Assembly (NCBI GenBank): GCA_947573605.1
Contig: CANPGM010000013.1
Coordinates: 1 to 64,000, forward strand
Origin: an uncultured Roseburia sp.
GTDB lineage: Bacteria > Bacillota > Clostridia > Lachnospirales > Lachnospiraceae
DNA length: 64,000 nucleotides
Reading direction: 5' to 3'
Shown here: positions 27,520 to 36,150 of the stretch, piece by piece
Numbering within the stretch: position 1 is the stretch's first letter
Layout: every line of letters begins with the position of its first letter
Notes under the pieces: model-generated
Seen by the model: the letters and a program-made list of their open reading frames with translations, nothing else
Told to the model about the DNA's origin: nothing
Database searches by the model: none
Made by a program: the position numbers and the translations under genes

Positions 27520-28164
27520 CTATTCCAAAACCGCTCCGGCCCGCACCGGATGCCTGATTACGGTCTTAAGGTTTTCCGGCCTGCACTTGCGTACGTCGCT
27601 TAAATAAATTTCGTGGTGGCGGCGGGAACCATTCATATCCGGCGCATATCCCTGCGCTTTTGCAAATGCGTCCATCGCCTCAATCGTGGCCGGTTCCTCG
27701 TCATACGGTCCGATATGCATACACTGCACGCATAAGCCCTCGTCATAAGTCAAAAACTTTACTTTGGAAAAATCGATGTTCTTCTTTGCGGCCGCTTCCG
27801 CGGCCGCCCAGTCAAATTCTTCCTTCGTTACAAAGTCCGGCAGACGAATCATAGAAGTCCACAAAAAATCCTCTTTCCGGGAATAATCGACGCCCTGCGT
27901 ATCCTCCTGATGCCAGAGTCCTTCTAACGGCGGCACGACATAATCAAAATATCCCGCCATCCGGTGATCGCCCAGCTTACTCATTTTGATTGTAAAAGAC
28001 ACTGCGTATAGAAGTCCGATCGCCTGTTTATATGCGCCTCCCTCTTCATTCGGGTTCCCCTTTCCTGAAACGGCTGCAAAATTCATCGGCGGAACAGTGA
28101 TTATTTCGGGCTTCTTCTTCGGAAGATAAAATTCTTTGTATTCTTTCTTATAATCAAACGCCAC
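27520..28164 (-). CDS. GyrI-like small-molecule-binding domain protein
   Basis: 214 aa from a GTG at 28164, which is preceded by GGAAGGAG at eight bases; the longer frame to 28191 has no ribosome site. The whole protein is a GyrI-like (SOUL/effector-binding superfamily) domain, with the typical N-terminus FDYKKEYKEFYLPKKKPEI and a C-terminal HHEIYLSDVRK. Stand-alone members bind or detoxify small molecules; the ligand is unknown. Two bases separate it from the DUF3795 gene, so the two are co-translated. Confidence 0.9.
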   Translation of the reverse strand: MAFDYKKEYKEFYLPKKKPEIITVPPMNFAAVSGKGNPNEEGGAYKQAIGLLYAVSFTIKMSKLGDHRMAGYFDYVVPPLEGLWHQEDTQGVDYSRKEDFLWTSMIRLPDFVTKEEFDWAAAEAAAKKNIDFSKVKFLTYDEGLCVQCMHIGPYDEEPATIEAMDAFAKAQGYAPDMNGSRRHHEIYLSDVRKCRPENLKTVIRHPVRAGAVLE

Positions 28165-28166
28165 TT

Positions 28167-28445
28167 TTAATTCTCCTTCCAAATCCGGCACTGCTCGATA
28201 CGTTTTCCGTTATCGCCCTGCTTTTCGTCATAGGCGAACTGATTCAGCAGGCCGCAGGGAAATTCTTCGCACTGGCCGCAGTGCATATGACCCTTTCCTT
28301 CGCAACTGTCTTTCACAGGGCAGCTTTCGCCCCAGAACGGCTTTTCAATATGTACGCAGCCCGCGCAGTTCATTTGTTCGCGAAATGTGCATTCGCTGCA
28401 CAAAATCCCGCATCTTGATTCAATCATACCGTTTTTTTCCTCCAT
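28167..28445 (-). CDS. DUF3795 cysteine-rich protein
   Basis: 92 aa, twelve cysteines in closely spaced pairs (CGILCSEC, CAGC, CGQCEEFPC), the DUF3795 pattern; it probably binds zinc or an Fe-S cluster. The ATG at 28445 is preferred over the one at 28457, which has no spacing to its AAGG site. Function unknown. Its gene directly precedes the GyrI-like gene. Confidence 0.88.
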   Translation of the reverse strand: MEEKNGMIESRCGILCSECTFREQMNCAGCVHIEKPFWGESCPVKDSCEGKGHMHCGQCEEFPCGLLNQFAYDEKQGDNGKRIEQCRIWKEN

Positions 28446-28482
28446 AAATAAAACCATCCTTTCTTTTGATATCTTATTTTAC

Positions 28483-28514
28483 TAAAATAACCATGACAAC
28501 TATCTGTCATGGTT
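28483..28514 (-). terminator. terminator overlapping the end of the WYL gene
   Basis: A perfect 10-bp stem (aaccatgaca 28489-28498, tgtcatggtt 28505-28514) followed on the minus strand by ATTTTA. The 5' arm is made from the last codons and the stop of the WYL regulator gene. Confidence 0.7.
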
Positions 28515-29414
28515 AAAATGTTTTTCCCGGATTCCTTCCGCAAATTTCAAGACGTCCTGTCGAAGCTCCGCCGGCTCTAAAAGTTCCGCTCCGCCGCCGA
28601 AAGAAGCAATCCAGCCAACAATTGTTGTTTTATCCGTAAAACCAAACGAAAAAAGCAGCCCACCGTCCGGTAAAACAGTAAAACACTTCGGGCCGTATTC
28701 TTCCACCAGACGCCACCGGTATTCGGGTTCTATTTTCGCTTTTACCTGATACAGAGGCGGAAACACCCGCTCCGTCGATAAATCGGGCAGCGGAGCAGAC
28801 CGTTTTTCAAAGGCGCCGCCCGTTTTCAAATCCGTCATCCGCCCCAGCTTAAACAGGCGAAATGCTTTCCTTTTTTCGCAGTATCCCCACAGATACCAGC
28901 TTGACCACTGAAAAATCAAATCATACGGCTCAACGGTACGCACGGATTCCTCCTTCGGCGAATAATACCGAAAAGAAACCCTGTTCCCGCCTGTAATTGC
29001 ATTGTGAAGCAGTTCGATTTTCGGAGGCAGGGAAGCTTTATACCAGGAGGAGAGGTCGATTAAAATATGCGGATCCCCGGCAAGCAGATTCGACGCGCCC
29101 GCCGAAAGCTTCTCCATCAGCAGCGCATAGCGGTTCGTGCCGCTTACGCTGTCAAGGCTTTTCAGTCCCGCCAAAATCGCCTGCATCTCCGAGGTGCTAA
29201 GCAGCGTACGGTCGATCTTATAGCCTTCCATAATCGAAACGCCCCCGTTTTTTCCCTGTTCCGTCACTAATGGAATGCCCGCCATGCACAGTGCTTCAAT
29301 ATCTCTGTTAATGGTACGCCTGGAAACTTCAAACTTTTTTGCAAGATAGGGCGCCGTTACCTTCTCCTGCTGCAATAGAACCGATAAAATCCCAATCATT
29401 CGATCCAGCTTCAC
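28500..29414 (-). CDS. YafY-type WYL-domain transcriptional regulator
   Basis: 304 aa, GTG start at 29414 behind GGAGGGGG. An N-terminal HTH_11-type winged helix (VTAPYLAKKFEVSRRTINRD) is followed by a WYL domain (about 135-215, with the WSSWYLWGYCEKRKAFRLF core) and a C-terminal WCX-like region. WYL domains sense nucleic-acid fragments or small ligands. It lies 31 bases after the GH53 gene and just before DUF3795-GyrI, which it may regulate. Confidence 0.93.
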   Translation of the reverse strand: MKLDRMIGILSVLLQQEKVTAPYLAKKFEVSRRTINRDIEALCMAGIPLVTEQGKNGGVSIMEGYKIDRTLLSTSEMQAILAGLKSLDSVSGTNRYALLMEKLSAGASNLLAGDPHILIDLSSWYKASLPPKIELLHNAITGGNRVSFRYYSPKEESVRTVEPYDLIFQWSSWYLWGYCEKRKAFRLFKLGRMTDLKTGGAFEKRSAPLPDLSTERVFPPLYQVKAKIEPEYRWRLVEEYGPKCFTVLPDGGLLFSFGFTDKTTIVGWIASFGGGAELLEPAELRQDVLKFAEGIREKHFNHDR

Positions 29415-29445
29415 GTCGTCCCCCTCCTGTCACAGGAATCACAAA

Positions 29446-30552
29446 TCATGCTTTAAAATCACGAATTACACGAAACGCCGGAAGCACGTTCCCGTTATAG
29501 TCAAACAGCGCCTGATTGGCCCATTCGTTCCCGCACGGCCCCGGATCGTTCATATATTTTAAGGAAGCGGGCGTCGCCCAGCCGGAGCCTTTGATCGGAA
29601 TCCAGGCGGGCTCCCAATAGAAAAACCCCGCTCCCCTTCCGCCTTCAATACGGCTGATACGATTTAAAAAGTCCTCCATAAATGCGCGCTGTCCCTCCGC
29701 CGTCATCGGATACTCGATTCTTTCAACAAGCGAGGGCTTAGTCGCATAACCCTTTCTTTCCTCATCCGAAAGCTTCTCGTAATCCTTATAGTCCTCCATC
29801 GTATAACCCATCGAAACTTCCGCGACGATTAAATCCTTTTCATATCGCTTTGCAATGTCGTTCATATTGTCGGTCAACATATCAAGCGTCCCATGCCAGA
29901 ACGGATAATAGGAAAGTCCGATTATCTCAAACTCCTCTCCGCGCTCCATAAAATGATCGAACCACTCTCTGTAAAGCGCGTTGTTTCCGCCGTTGTCCAG
30001 ATGAATCATCACGGGCGTCTCCCGTTTTGCTTTTCTGACTCCGCGTATTCCGGCATTGATAAGCCTTGCAATCTGATCGTAATTCGGAACCTTTCCCTCC
30101 GGCCAGAGCAGTCCGTTTGAAAGTTCGTTGCCGACCTGCACCATTGTCACATTTACGCCGTTTTTAAGAAACAGATCCATACTTTCCGCCGTAAATTCAA
30201 ATACCGCGCGCTCCAGCTCCTCCATCCCGTAAGAAGCCCACGCCTTCGGTTTGATCTGCTTTCCCGGATCGGCCCAGAAATCACTGTAATGAAAATTAAG
30301 CAGAACGCCGAACCCGGCCTCCGTCACTCTTTTTGCAATTTCAAGCGAAGTCTCTATATCATTTCCGCCAGCTCCGTAAGGCTCTCCCGCTTCCGATTTC
30401 GGATCGTTCCAGATACGGATGCGAATGGTATCCACATCATATCGTTTCATAATATCCAAAATATCCGTCTCTCTGCCGGCGTCGTAATACTTCGCACCGC
30501 ACCGTTCCAGTTCAGCCAGCGTGGATAAATCCATTCCTTTTATAAATTTCAT
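29446..30552 (-). CDS. endo-beta-1,4-galactanase (GH53)
   Basis: 368 aa from the ATG at 30552 (AGAGG nine bases upstream; an ATG at 30558 is also possible). A single GH53 TIM barrel. The acid/base Glu lies in VQVGNELSNG and the nucleophile Glu in LIVAEVSMGYT. N-terminal FIKGMDLSTLAELE and DTIRIRIWNDP are family hallmarks. It cleaves beta-1,4-galactan, the side chain of pectic arabinogalactan I. It has no signal peptide, so it should act in the cytoplasm on imported oligosaccharides. It lies 40 bases after the GH2 beta-galactosidase gene, probably in one operon. Confidence 0.94.
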   Translation of the reverse strand: MKFIKGMDLSTLAELERCGAKYYDAGRETDILDIMKRYDVDTIRIRIWNDPKSEAGEPYGAGGNDIETSLEIAKRVTEAGFGVLLNFHYSDFWADPGKQIKPKAWASYGMEELERAVFEFTAESMDLFLKNGVNVTMVQVGNELSNGLLWPEGKVPNYDQIARLINAGIRGVRKAKRETPVMIHLDNGGNNALYREWFDHFMERGEEFEIIGLSYYPFWHGTLDMLTDNMNDIAKRYEKDLIVAEVSMGYTMEDYKDYEKLSDEERKGYATKPSLVERIEYPMTAEGQRAFMEDFLNRISRIEGGRGAGFFYWEPAWIPIKGSGWATPASLKYMNDPGPCGNEWANQALFDYNGNVLPAFRVIRDFKA

Positions 30553-30592
30553 ACTCATTTTCCTCTCATTCTGCCTGTTGCAAAACCCTGTT

Positions 30593-33500
30593 TTATATGC
30601 CGCGGAAACGGAACGTAAACGTCAGCGGCTGCGACGTATCAATATGATATTCCGGATGCACCTGCGCTCCCCAGCTGTCGTCTCCTCCGACGCCCATCTG
30701 TGCGAGCGCCGCTCTTACTACCGTATAATGAACCTGCGGAAGTTCGTAAGAATGCATGGCGTTCTCGATCTCATGCGGCGTATACGGCAGCGCGGAAAAA
30801 GAAATTCCGTCTCCTTCAAACAGCATACCTCTTCCTCTGTCGTCCGTAATTTTCGCATAGCGGACTTCCGTCTTATTCCCGCATTCCTGAGGCACAAGGT
30901 ATCCCGCCATATTATCCGCAACTTTATTTTTGTAAACGCCAAGCTTTGCACCGCGTTTTCTGTCCGCATACGTTTCCGCCGGACCGAGTCCGTACCATTC
31001 CAGCCTGTCATAGTCCGCGTTTAGTTGAAACATCATTCCAAATTCCGGCATATCGGGAAGACCGGTTGCAGGATCATAAGTAAGCTTCGTCTCAACGGTT
31101 CCGTCCCCGTACACCGTATACGAGACCTGACATTTTGCGGACGGTGTCGTCGGGAAATAATAGGTAAAACCAACGGTTACGGAGTAATCCGTTTCCGAAA
31201 CGGACATCGGCACCTCTTCAAACATACCGCCGCTTCTATGGCTTAGATACATACTCGCAATCTTCCACTGTGCATAACGCGCCGGCGCCAGACAGCCCAT
31301 ATCGTTGTCCGTCGGCGCGCGCCAGAAATTCGGCATCGGTATTTTTTCAAGCATTTCTTTTCCTGCATAACGGTAAGAAACCATTCCTCCGTACTGACTT
31401 GAAAAGAGACAGTCAAAATCTTCGCCTTTTACCCCAAGATTTATTTTTCCGTGAACCGTCTCTATCTTCTTTTTTGACGGCACATACGGTTTTGCTTTGC
31501 AAAACACTTTCTGCCCGAAAGCAATCTCATATCCGGCGTCCGCCCAAAGGCACTTTTTTGTCAGACAAAAAGAGATGGTCAGCACATATTCCGCGTCGTC
31601 CGGAATCTCAAACGGAAGCTGAAACGTCCCCGAAGTAAGCGGAAATACGACAACCAGCATCTGCTTTTTCCGAACCTTTACGCCTTCTTTTTCCAGCGAC
31701 ACCTTACACTGAAAACGGTCGGTATTTAAAAACAGGTATTTATTTTTTACGGTAAATTCCCGTTCTCCGATTTCAATGTCGATGCTCTGGTAATTGAATT
31801 TTACCTCCTGCATCTTCGGGGAAGCTTTTCTGCCGCCGCCGTAGCAGATCCCGTTTCCGCTGAAATTATAGTCCGTCGGACGGTCCCCGAAATCCCCGCC
31901 GTAAGCGTAAAATTTCTTTCCGTAGCGATCTTTTTTTACCAGCGACTGATCGATATAATCCCAGATAAATCCGCCCTGATAACCCTGTTCGGTATCCGCA
32001 AGCTGCGTATATTTATGCATTGCTCCGCAGGAATTTCCCATTGCATGTGTATACTCGCAGCAAATCAGAGGTTTTTCCGGATGTTCTTTTAAATAGTCCT
32101 TAATCTGCTCCACGCTCGGATACATCCGGCTTTCCATATCGCTTGTCCCTTCGTAACGCCTGTCGTTAAAAATACCTTCGTAATGGACAAGACGGTGCGG
32201 ATCAAGCCTGCGAAATTCCTCCGCCATTGAAAAAAGCACGCTTCCGCCGTAGGACTCGTTGCCGCACGACCAGATTAAAATGGACGGATGGTTTTTGTCT
32301 CTCTGGTAGCAGGAATTGACACGGTCAAGCATCATAGGCGCCCAGTCCCCGTTGTCGCCCGGCACAATCGATTCCACAGGCGCCTTCCCCTTTATCGCAG
32401 CGTCCCAGCTCCCGTGCGATTCAAGATTGTTTTCCGCAATCAGATAAATCCCAAAAATGTCACAGAGTTCGTAAAGCGCCGAATCGTCCGGATAATGGCA
32501 GGTCCGAATCGCATTGATGTTGTTCCGTTTCATCGTAACGATATCCAAAAGCAGTTCGTCCTTTGAGACGACGCGCCCCGTTTTGGAACTGAATTCATGG
32601 CGGTTCACGCCTTTGAATACGATGCGCTTTCCGTTTAAACACATCAGCCCTTTTTTCATTTCAAAGAGGCGGAAACCAACGTACTGATGAATGATTTCTT
32701 CTGAAACGCCGTCCCCGTCAAACGTCTCTATCGTCAGATCATAGAGATACGGTTCTTCGGCGCTCCACAGCTTCGGATAAGCAATCACTTTTGACAGGGA
32801 CAGATTCGTATATCCGGCGTCAGTTTCGCCTGTTACCGCGTTTATTTCTTCAAACAGAAGATTCCCGTTCTCCTTCAGACATACCTTTACCGTTCCGCTC
32901 CCAAGAACCTTTAACGCCACCAGTAAATCCGCCGACTGTAAATTATCCGAGACAAGGGGCTCCGTCCGGATATCATAGATATGGACGGAGGGAACCGTAT
33001 AGAGAAATACGCTCCTGAAAATACCGGAAAAACGAAAAAAATCCTGATCCTCGCACCAGCTTGAAGACGTCCATTTAAAAACCATTACAGCCAGTTTATT
33101 TTCCCCTTCCTTCACATACGGGGTCAGTTCAAATTCCGCAGGCGTAAAACTGTCTTCGCTGTATCCTACATAAGTTCCGTTCAGCCATAACGCAAAACCG
33201 CTTTCCACTCCCTGAAAGGAAATATAAAGTCCGTTTTTTAAAAAACCCTCCGGAAGTGTGAAATATTTCACATAGCTTGCCGTCGGATTAAATTCCACAG
33301 GAATCTCATCCCGCCAGATTTCTTCCCTGCCGTCCCACGGATACTGAATATTGGCATACTGCGGAATATCGTAGCCCTCAAGCTGAATATGCGCCGGTAC
33401 GCGGATCTGATCCCATGTCTTACAGTTGAAATCTTCTTTTTCAAAACCGGGAATCGACTGTTCGAAATTCCTTGCATAATGAAAACGCCAGATTCCGTCA

Positions 33501-33637
33501 AGAGAAATACGATATCCGCTTTCCTTCTCGTGCAGCTCCTGACGGTTTGCATAGCAAACATGATCCGAATGCGCCGGGAGTCTGTTTTCTTCAAAAAATC
33601 GAGGATCTTTCACTTTATCGTAATGAAACCGTCCCAT
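30593..33637 (-). CDS. beta-galactosidase (GH2, LacZ type)
   Basis: 1014 aa from the ATG at 33637 (AGGAGG seven bases before). Full five-domain LacZ architecture: a sugar-binding jelly roll, two Ig-like domains around a TIM barrel, and a C-terminal beta-galactosidase small-chain domain. The acid/base Glu is in SCGNESYGG and the nucleophile in CCEYTHAMGNS. It releases terminal galactose from beta-galactosides. The neighbouring endo-galactanase makes galacto-oligosaccharides its natural substrate. An alternative TATAAT (33727-33732) lies about 90 bases upstream with a poor -35. Confidence 0.96.
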   Translation of the reverse strand: MGRFHYDKVKDPRFFEENRLPAHSDHVCYANRQELHEKESGYRISLDGIWRFHYARNFEQSIPGFEKEDFNCKTWDQIRVPAHIQLEGYDIPQYANIQYPWDGREEIWRDEIPVEFNPTASYVKYFTLPEGFLKNGLYISFQGVESGFALWLNGTYVGYSEDSFTPAEFELTPYVKEGENKLAVMVFKWTSSSWCEDQDFFRFSGIFRSVFLYTVPSVHIYDIRTEPLVSDNLQSADLLVALKVLGSGTVKVCLKENGNLLFEEINAVTGETDAGYTNLSLSKVIAYPKLWSAEEPYLYDLTIETFDGDGVSEEIIHQYVGFRLFEMKKGLMCLNGKRIVFKGVNRHEFSSKTGRVVSKDELLLDIVTMKRNNINAIRTCHYPDDSALYELCDIFGIYLIAENNLESHGSWDAAIKGKAPVESIVPGDNGDWAPMMLDRVNSCYQRDKNHPSILIWSCGNESYGGSVLFSMAEEFRRLDPHRLVHYEGIFNDRRYEGTSDMESRMYPSVEQIKDYLKEHPEKPLICCEYTHAMGNSCGAMHKYTQLADTEQGYQGGFIWDYIDQSLVKKDRYGKKFYAYGGDFGDRPTDYNFSGNGICYGGGRKASPKMQEVKFNYQSIDIEIGEREFTVKNKYLFLNTDRFQCKVSLEKEGVKVRKKQMLVVVFPLTSGTFQLPFEIPDDAEYVLTISFCLTKKCLWADAGYEIAFGQKVFCKAKPYVPSKKKIETVHGKINLGVKGEDFDCLFSSQYGGMVSYRYAGKEMLEKIPMPNFWRAPTDNDMGCLAPARYAQWKIASMYLSHRSGGMFEEVPMSVSETDYSVTVGFTYYFPTTPSAKCQVSYTVYGDGTVETKLTYDPATGLPDMPEFGMMFQLNADYDRLEWYGLGPAETYADRKRGAKLGVYKNKVADNMAGYLVPQECGNKTEVRYAKITDDRGRGMLFEGDGISFSALPYTPHEIENAMHSYELPQVHYTVVRAALAQMGVGGDDSWGAQVHPEYHIDTSQPLTFTFRFRGI

Positions 33638-33774
33638 CTCATCTCCTCCTGTCATTTTCTTTTATCATAACAAATAATCTGAAAATTACCAGACTATGTT
33701 CTTCATTCTCTCAAATTTGCCGCAAAATTATAACCCGCGCTGCGCATTCACACCCCGCGACTTAAAAAATAAGG

Positions 33775-33828
33775 GAAAAAATACAACCCGACGAAGGAGC
33801 GGTTCCCCTCCCCCACGTCAGGCTGTAT
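33775..33828 (-). terminator. terminator after the zinc-ribbon gene
   Basis: A 13-bp stem with two G-U pairs (33781-33793 with 33816-33828) followed by a U run (33775-33780) on the minus strand. It separates the 618-aa protein and zinc-ribbon genes from lacZ. Confidence 0.85.
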
Positions 33829-33835
33829 GAAAAAG

Positions 33836-34054
33836 TTAATCAAAATCAAATTTTGTGAAACGTTGATTCATCGCATGATATCTGGTGCGGATCATTTCGT
33901 TTCCGGCAAGCACGTCTTCTTCTGTGCCCGTAAACTGACAGCGCATGCAGTAAAATTCGTTTTTTTCCTTATCGTAAAACATATCAATGTCGAGATCCCT
34001 TAAAAAACAGGACGGACATCTGTAATTTAGTCTGCCTTTTCCAGATTGAGCCAT
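33836..34054 (-). CDS. small zinc-ribbon protein
   Basis: 72 aa, basic then acidic, with two Cys pairs (CPSC and CMRC) spaced 21 residues apart, consistent with one zinc site. AAGGAGG lies ten bases before the ATG, inside the 3' end of the upstream gene, which it overlaps by 28 bases. The function is not recognisable; co-translation with the 618-aa protein is likely. Confidence 0.82.
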   Translation of the reverse strand: MAQSGKGRLNYRCPSCFLRDLDIDMFYDKEKNEFYCMRCQFTGTEEDVLAGNEMIRTRYHAMNQRFTKFDFD

Positions 34055-35883
34055 GTTGAAAATACCTCCTTATCAGACATTGTCTTTTTATAGCCTAACG
34101 TAAACATCGGTGAAAACGCATATCCTTCTCTGATATATCCCTCCGCGTGATCCGAGGCCGTCATAGATACCTTCGTTTCAATCGCAGGAATTACCGCGGA
34201 TACCTCTAATGCTCCGCAAAGCGCCGCTTCACGGCATTTATATTCATAAGGAATCACCAGGTCCTCTTCTGCCGATGCGCCTGTGCACGTCAGCGTAATG
34301 CCCGTCATGTCCTCCGGATATTCCGTCGTGCCGTAACATGCCACAATATATTCGTTCAGTTCCACTTTTGCGGCGGGATCGCTCATATTTAAAATCGTCC
34401 GCTCGATGCGTACCGCGCCGCTTCCCTCTTCAAAATATTCTTTCGTCTGAATCGTTACCGAAAGTCCTTCAAATTCAATGTCTACCGGGTCTAAGGTCAA
34501 TACGCGCGTCACGATCTGATCCTCTGACTTCTCTTCGGAAAAATGCGCCTTCGTACGGCACAGGCACAAATCGACCTCTTCGCCGTTATAGCATACCTTC
34601 GCGCTTCTGACCGTTCCTTCTCCGGCATAATGCGTAAAATATCCTGCGCGGTACTTTTCCTGAATTAAGAACGGATAAGACGCGTCCTGCACATGCTTTG
34701 TCCCGATACCGACTTCCCATTTCAGCTTTGCCGCATACGGACGCAAGTCTACGATAGCGCCGCCCTGATCCATATTTACGCAGGCTCTCATATACGGGTC
34801 GCAGTACCAGAACAGCTGCTTATCCGATCCGTAGAGAATATCCCTCCAGAGCGCGCATTCCGGTTCCGTGTAATGCTTCTTCTCACGGTAGTAATCGGCA
34901 AATTCGGACATCGTCATATCGGTCAGCAGACCTTTCTTTTTCAGCGTCCCATAATACGCGCAGCCGTCTTCGTAAGATTTTAGCAAAAGCTCATACGGCG
35001 CTTCCCAGCGTCCCATTTTATTCATCCAGCCCGGCCCTACAAACATCATGTTGTATGCGTAGCCGTTATTGTATTTTTCCAGATCGCGGTACTGATCCAC
35101 CAGATTATAAAAATACGGCATCTCCCATGTTTTGGAATCATAAATCATCCCCCGCAGCACATTCTGCGGATGCGTGCCGAAATTGGAACCGTTTCCGTCG
35201 TAACAGGCAATCAGGTCTCTTGAAAGATGCGGAATCGCTACTATTCCCGAATCCTCCGCCTTATTAGCGGCAGGCGCATGGGTATTCTGTTTTGAAGGAA
35301 TCCACGGAGCCCACGGACCGCCGTCAAATAAAGTGTACCAGGAATTGTTGCAGGTGTGGTATGCCTTCGGTCCTTCCTCCCAACAGGTCGCAACCGCGCA
35401 TTTCACCGAAGGATACTTCTCTTTAATATAATTGGTAAGCTCGGCGTCCATATAATAAGATCCCGTCGATTCGGGATAAAAACCGAACTTTTCATGGAAT
35501 TTTTCAAACACATCGTTTACGATTTCTTTTTTGTCTTCCATCGAAAACATCCAGATACAAAAATCTTTTGTCTTATATTTTTCACGAAATTCTTTACAGG
35601 GAAGCCCCAGCAGAGACAGTGCAATTTCATCTCCGTATTTCTCGTGATCCGCTTTTGCAAGCTGTACCGCCTCTTCGTTAAACAAAGACGCATAGGTCAT
35701 CTGAATCGTTGTTTTTAAACCGTTTTCATGTGCGATCCGCTGCTGCGTCTTAAAAATATCAAGCGACTCTGTTAAAAGAGCCTTTCTTCCGATATCCTCC
35801 GCCTTTCCGTGTCCGGTTACTTTTTCCGCATATTCCGGAACCATTTCCGGTCGATGAATCAGATTTAACACAAATTTGTCCAT
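34027..35883 (-). CDS. putative carbohydrate-active protein with deacetylase-like barrel
   Basis: 618 aa from the ATG at 35883 (AAGGAG eight bases upstream); the longer frame to 35943 is unlikely. No signal peptide. The N-terminal ~270 residues read like a NodB/GH57-type partial barrel (HENGLKTTIQMTY, FGFYPESTGSYYMDAELTN, CAVATCWEEG), and the C-terminal ~250 residues like a beta sandwich. It could be of the DUF3863/DUF3864 kind; I am not sure. A consensus promoter drives it (35963-35991). Its position between the LacI/ankyrin genes and the GH2-GH53 genes suggests a role in galactoside breakdown. The catalytic residues are not assigned. Confidence 0.75.
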   Translation of the reverse strand: MDKFVLNLIHRPEMVPEYAEKVTGHGKAEDIGRKALLTESLDIFKTQQRIAHENGLKTTIQMTYASLFNEEAVQLAKADHEKYGDEIALSLLGLPCKEFREKYKTKDFCIWMFSMEDKKEIVNDVFEKFHEKFGFYPESTGSYYMDAELTNYIKEKYPSVKCAVATCWEEGPKAYHTCNNSWYTLFDGGPWAPWIPSKQNTHAPAANKAEDSGIVAIPHLSRDLIACYDGNGSNFGTHPQNVLRGMIYDSKTWEMPYFYNLVDQYRDLEKYNNGYAYNMMFVGPGWMNKMGRWEAPYELLLKSYEDGCAYYGTLKKKGLLTDMTMSEFADYYREKKHYTEPECALWRDILYGSDKQLFWYCDPYMRACVNMDQGGAIVDLRPYAAKLKWEVGIGTKHVQDASYPFLIQEKYRAGYFTHYAGEGTVRSAKVCYNGEEVDLCLCRTKAHFSEEKSEDQIVTRVLTLDPVDIEFEGLSVTIQTKEYFEEGSGAVRIERTILNMSDPAAKVELNEYIVACYGTTEYPEDMTGITLTCTGASAEEDLVIPYEYKCREAALCGALEVSAVIPAIETKVSMTASDHAEGYIREGYAFSPMFTLGYKKTMSDKEVFSTWLNLEKAD

Positions 35884-35962
35884 GTTTTCTCTCCTTCCGT
35901 CATTCATGATATTTGTGAAATCAGGTAATCCCTGTTTGCGCAATCGGTTGTTCTATGAGAGC

Positions 35963-35991
35963 ATTATATTATGGATTATATCTTGTGTCAA
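35963..35991 (-). promoter_or_regulatory. consensus promoter of the 618-aa protein gene
   Basis: Minus-strand TTGACA (35986-35991), 17 bases, TATAAT (35963-35968), a perfect match, 80 bases upstream of the start codon. No LacI-type dyad was recognised around it. Confidence 0.9.
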
Positions 35992-36150
35992 TGTCCAAAT
36001 TTTATAATATCCCTGCCTTTATTTTAGTACAAATATACAATGCTTTTTTCTCTCCCGTTTCCGTTTTTTCGACTGTTTTCGATTTTGTGCAACCGATAAA
36101 CCAAGCGGGACATCCGAATGCGGACTGAGGTATCAAACGCTGCGCCCTCT

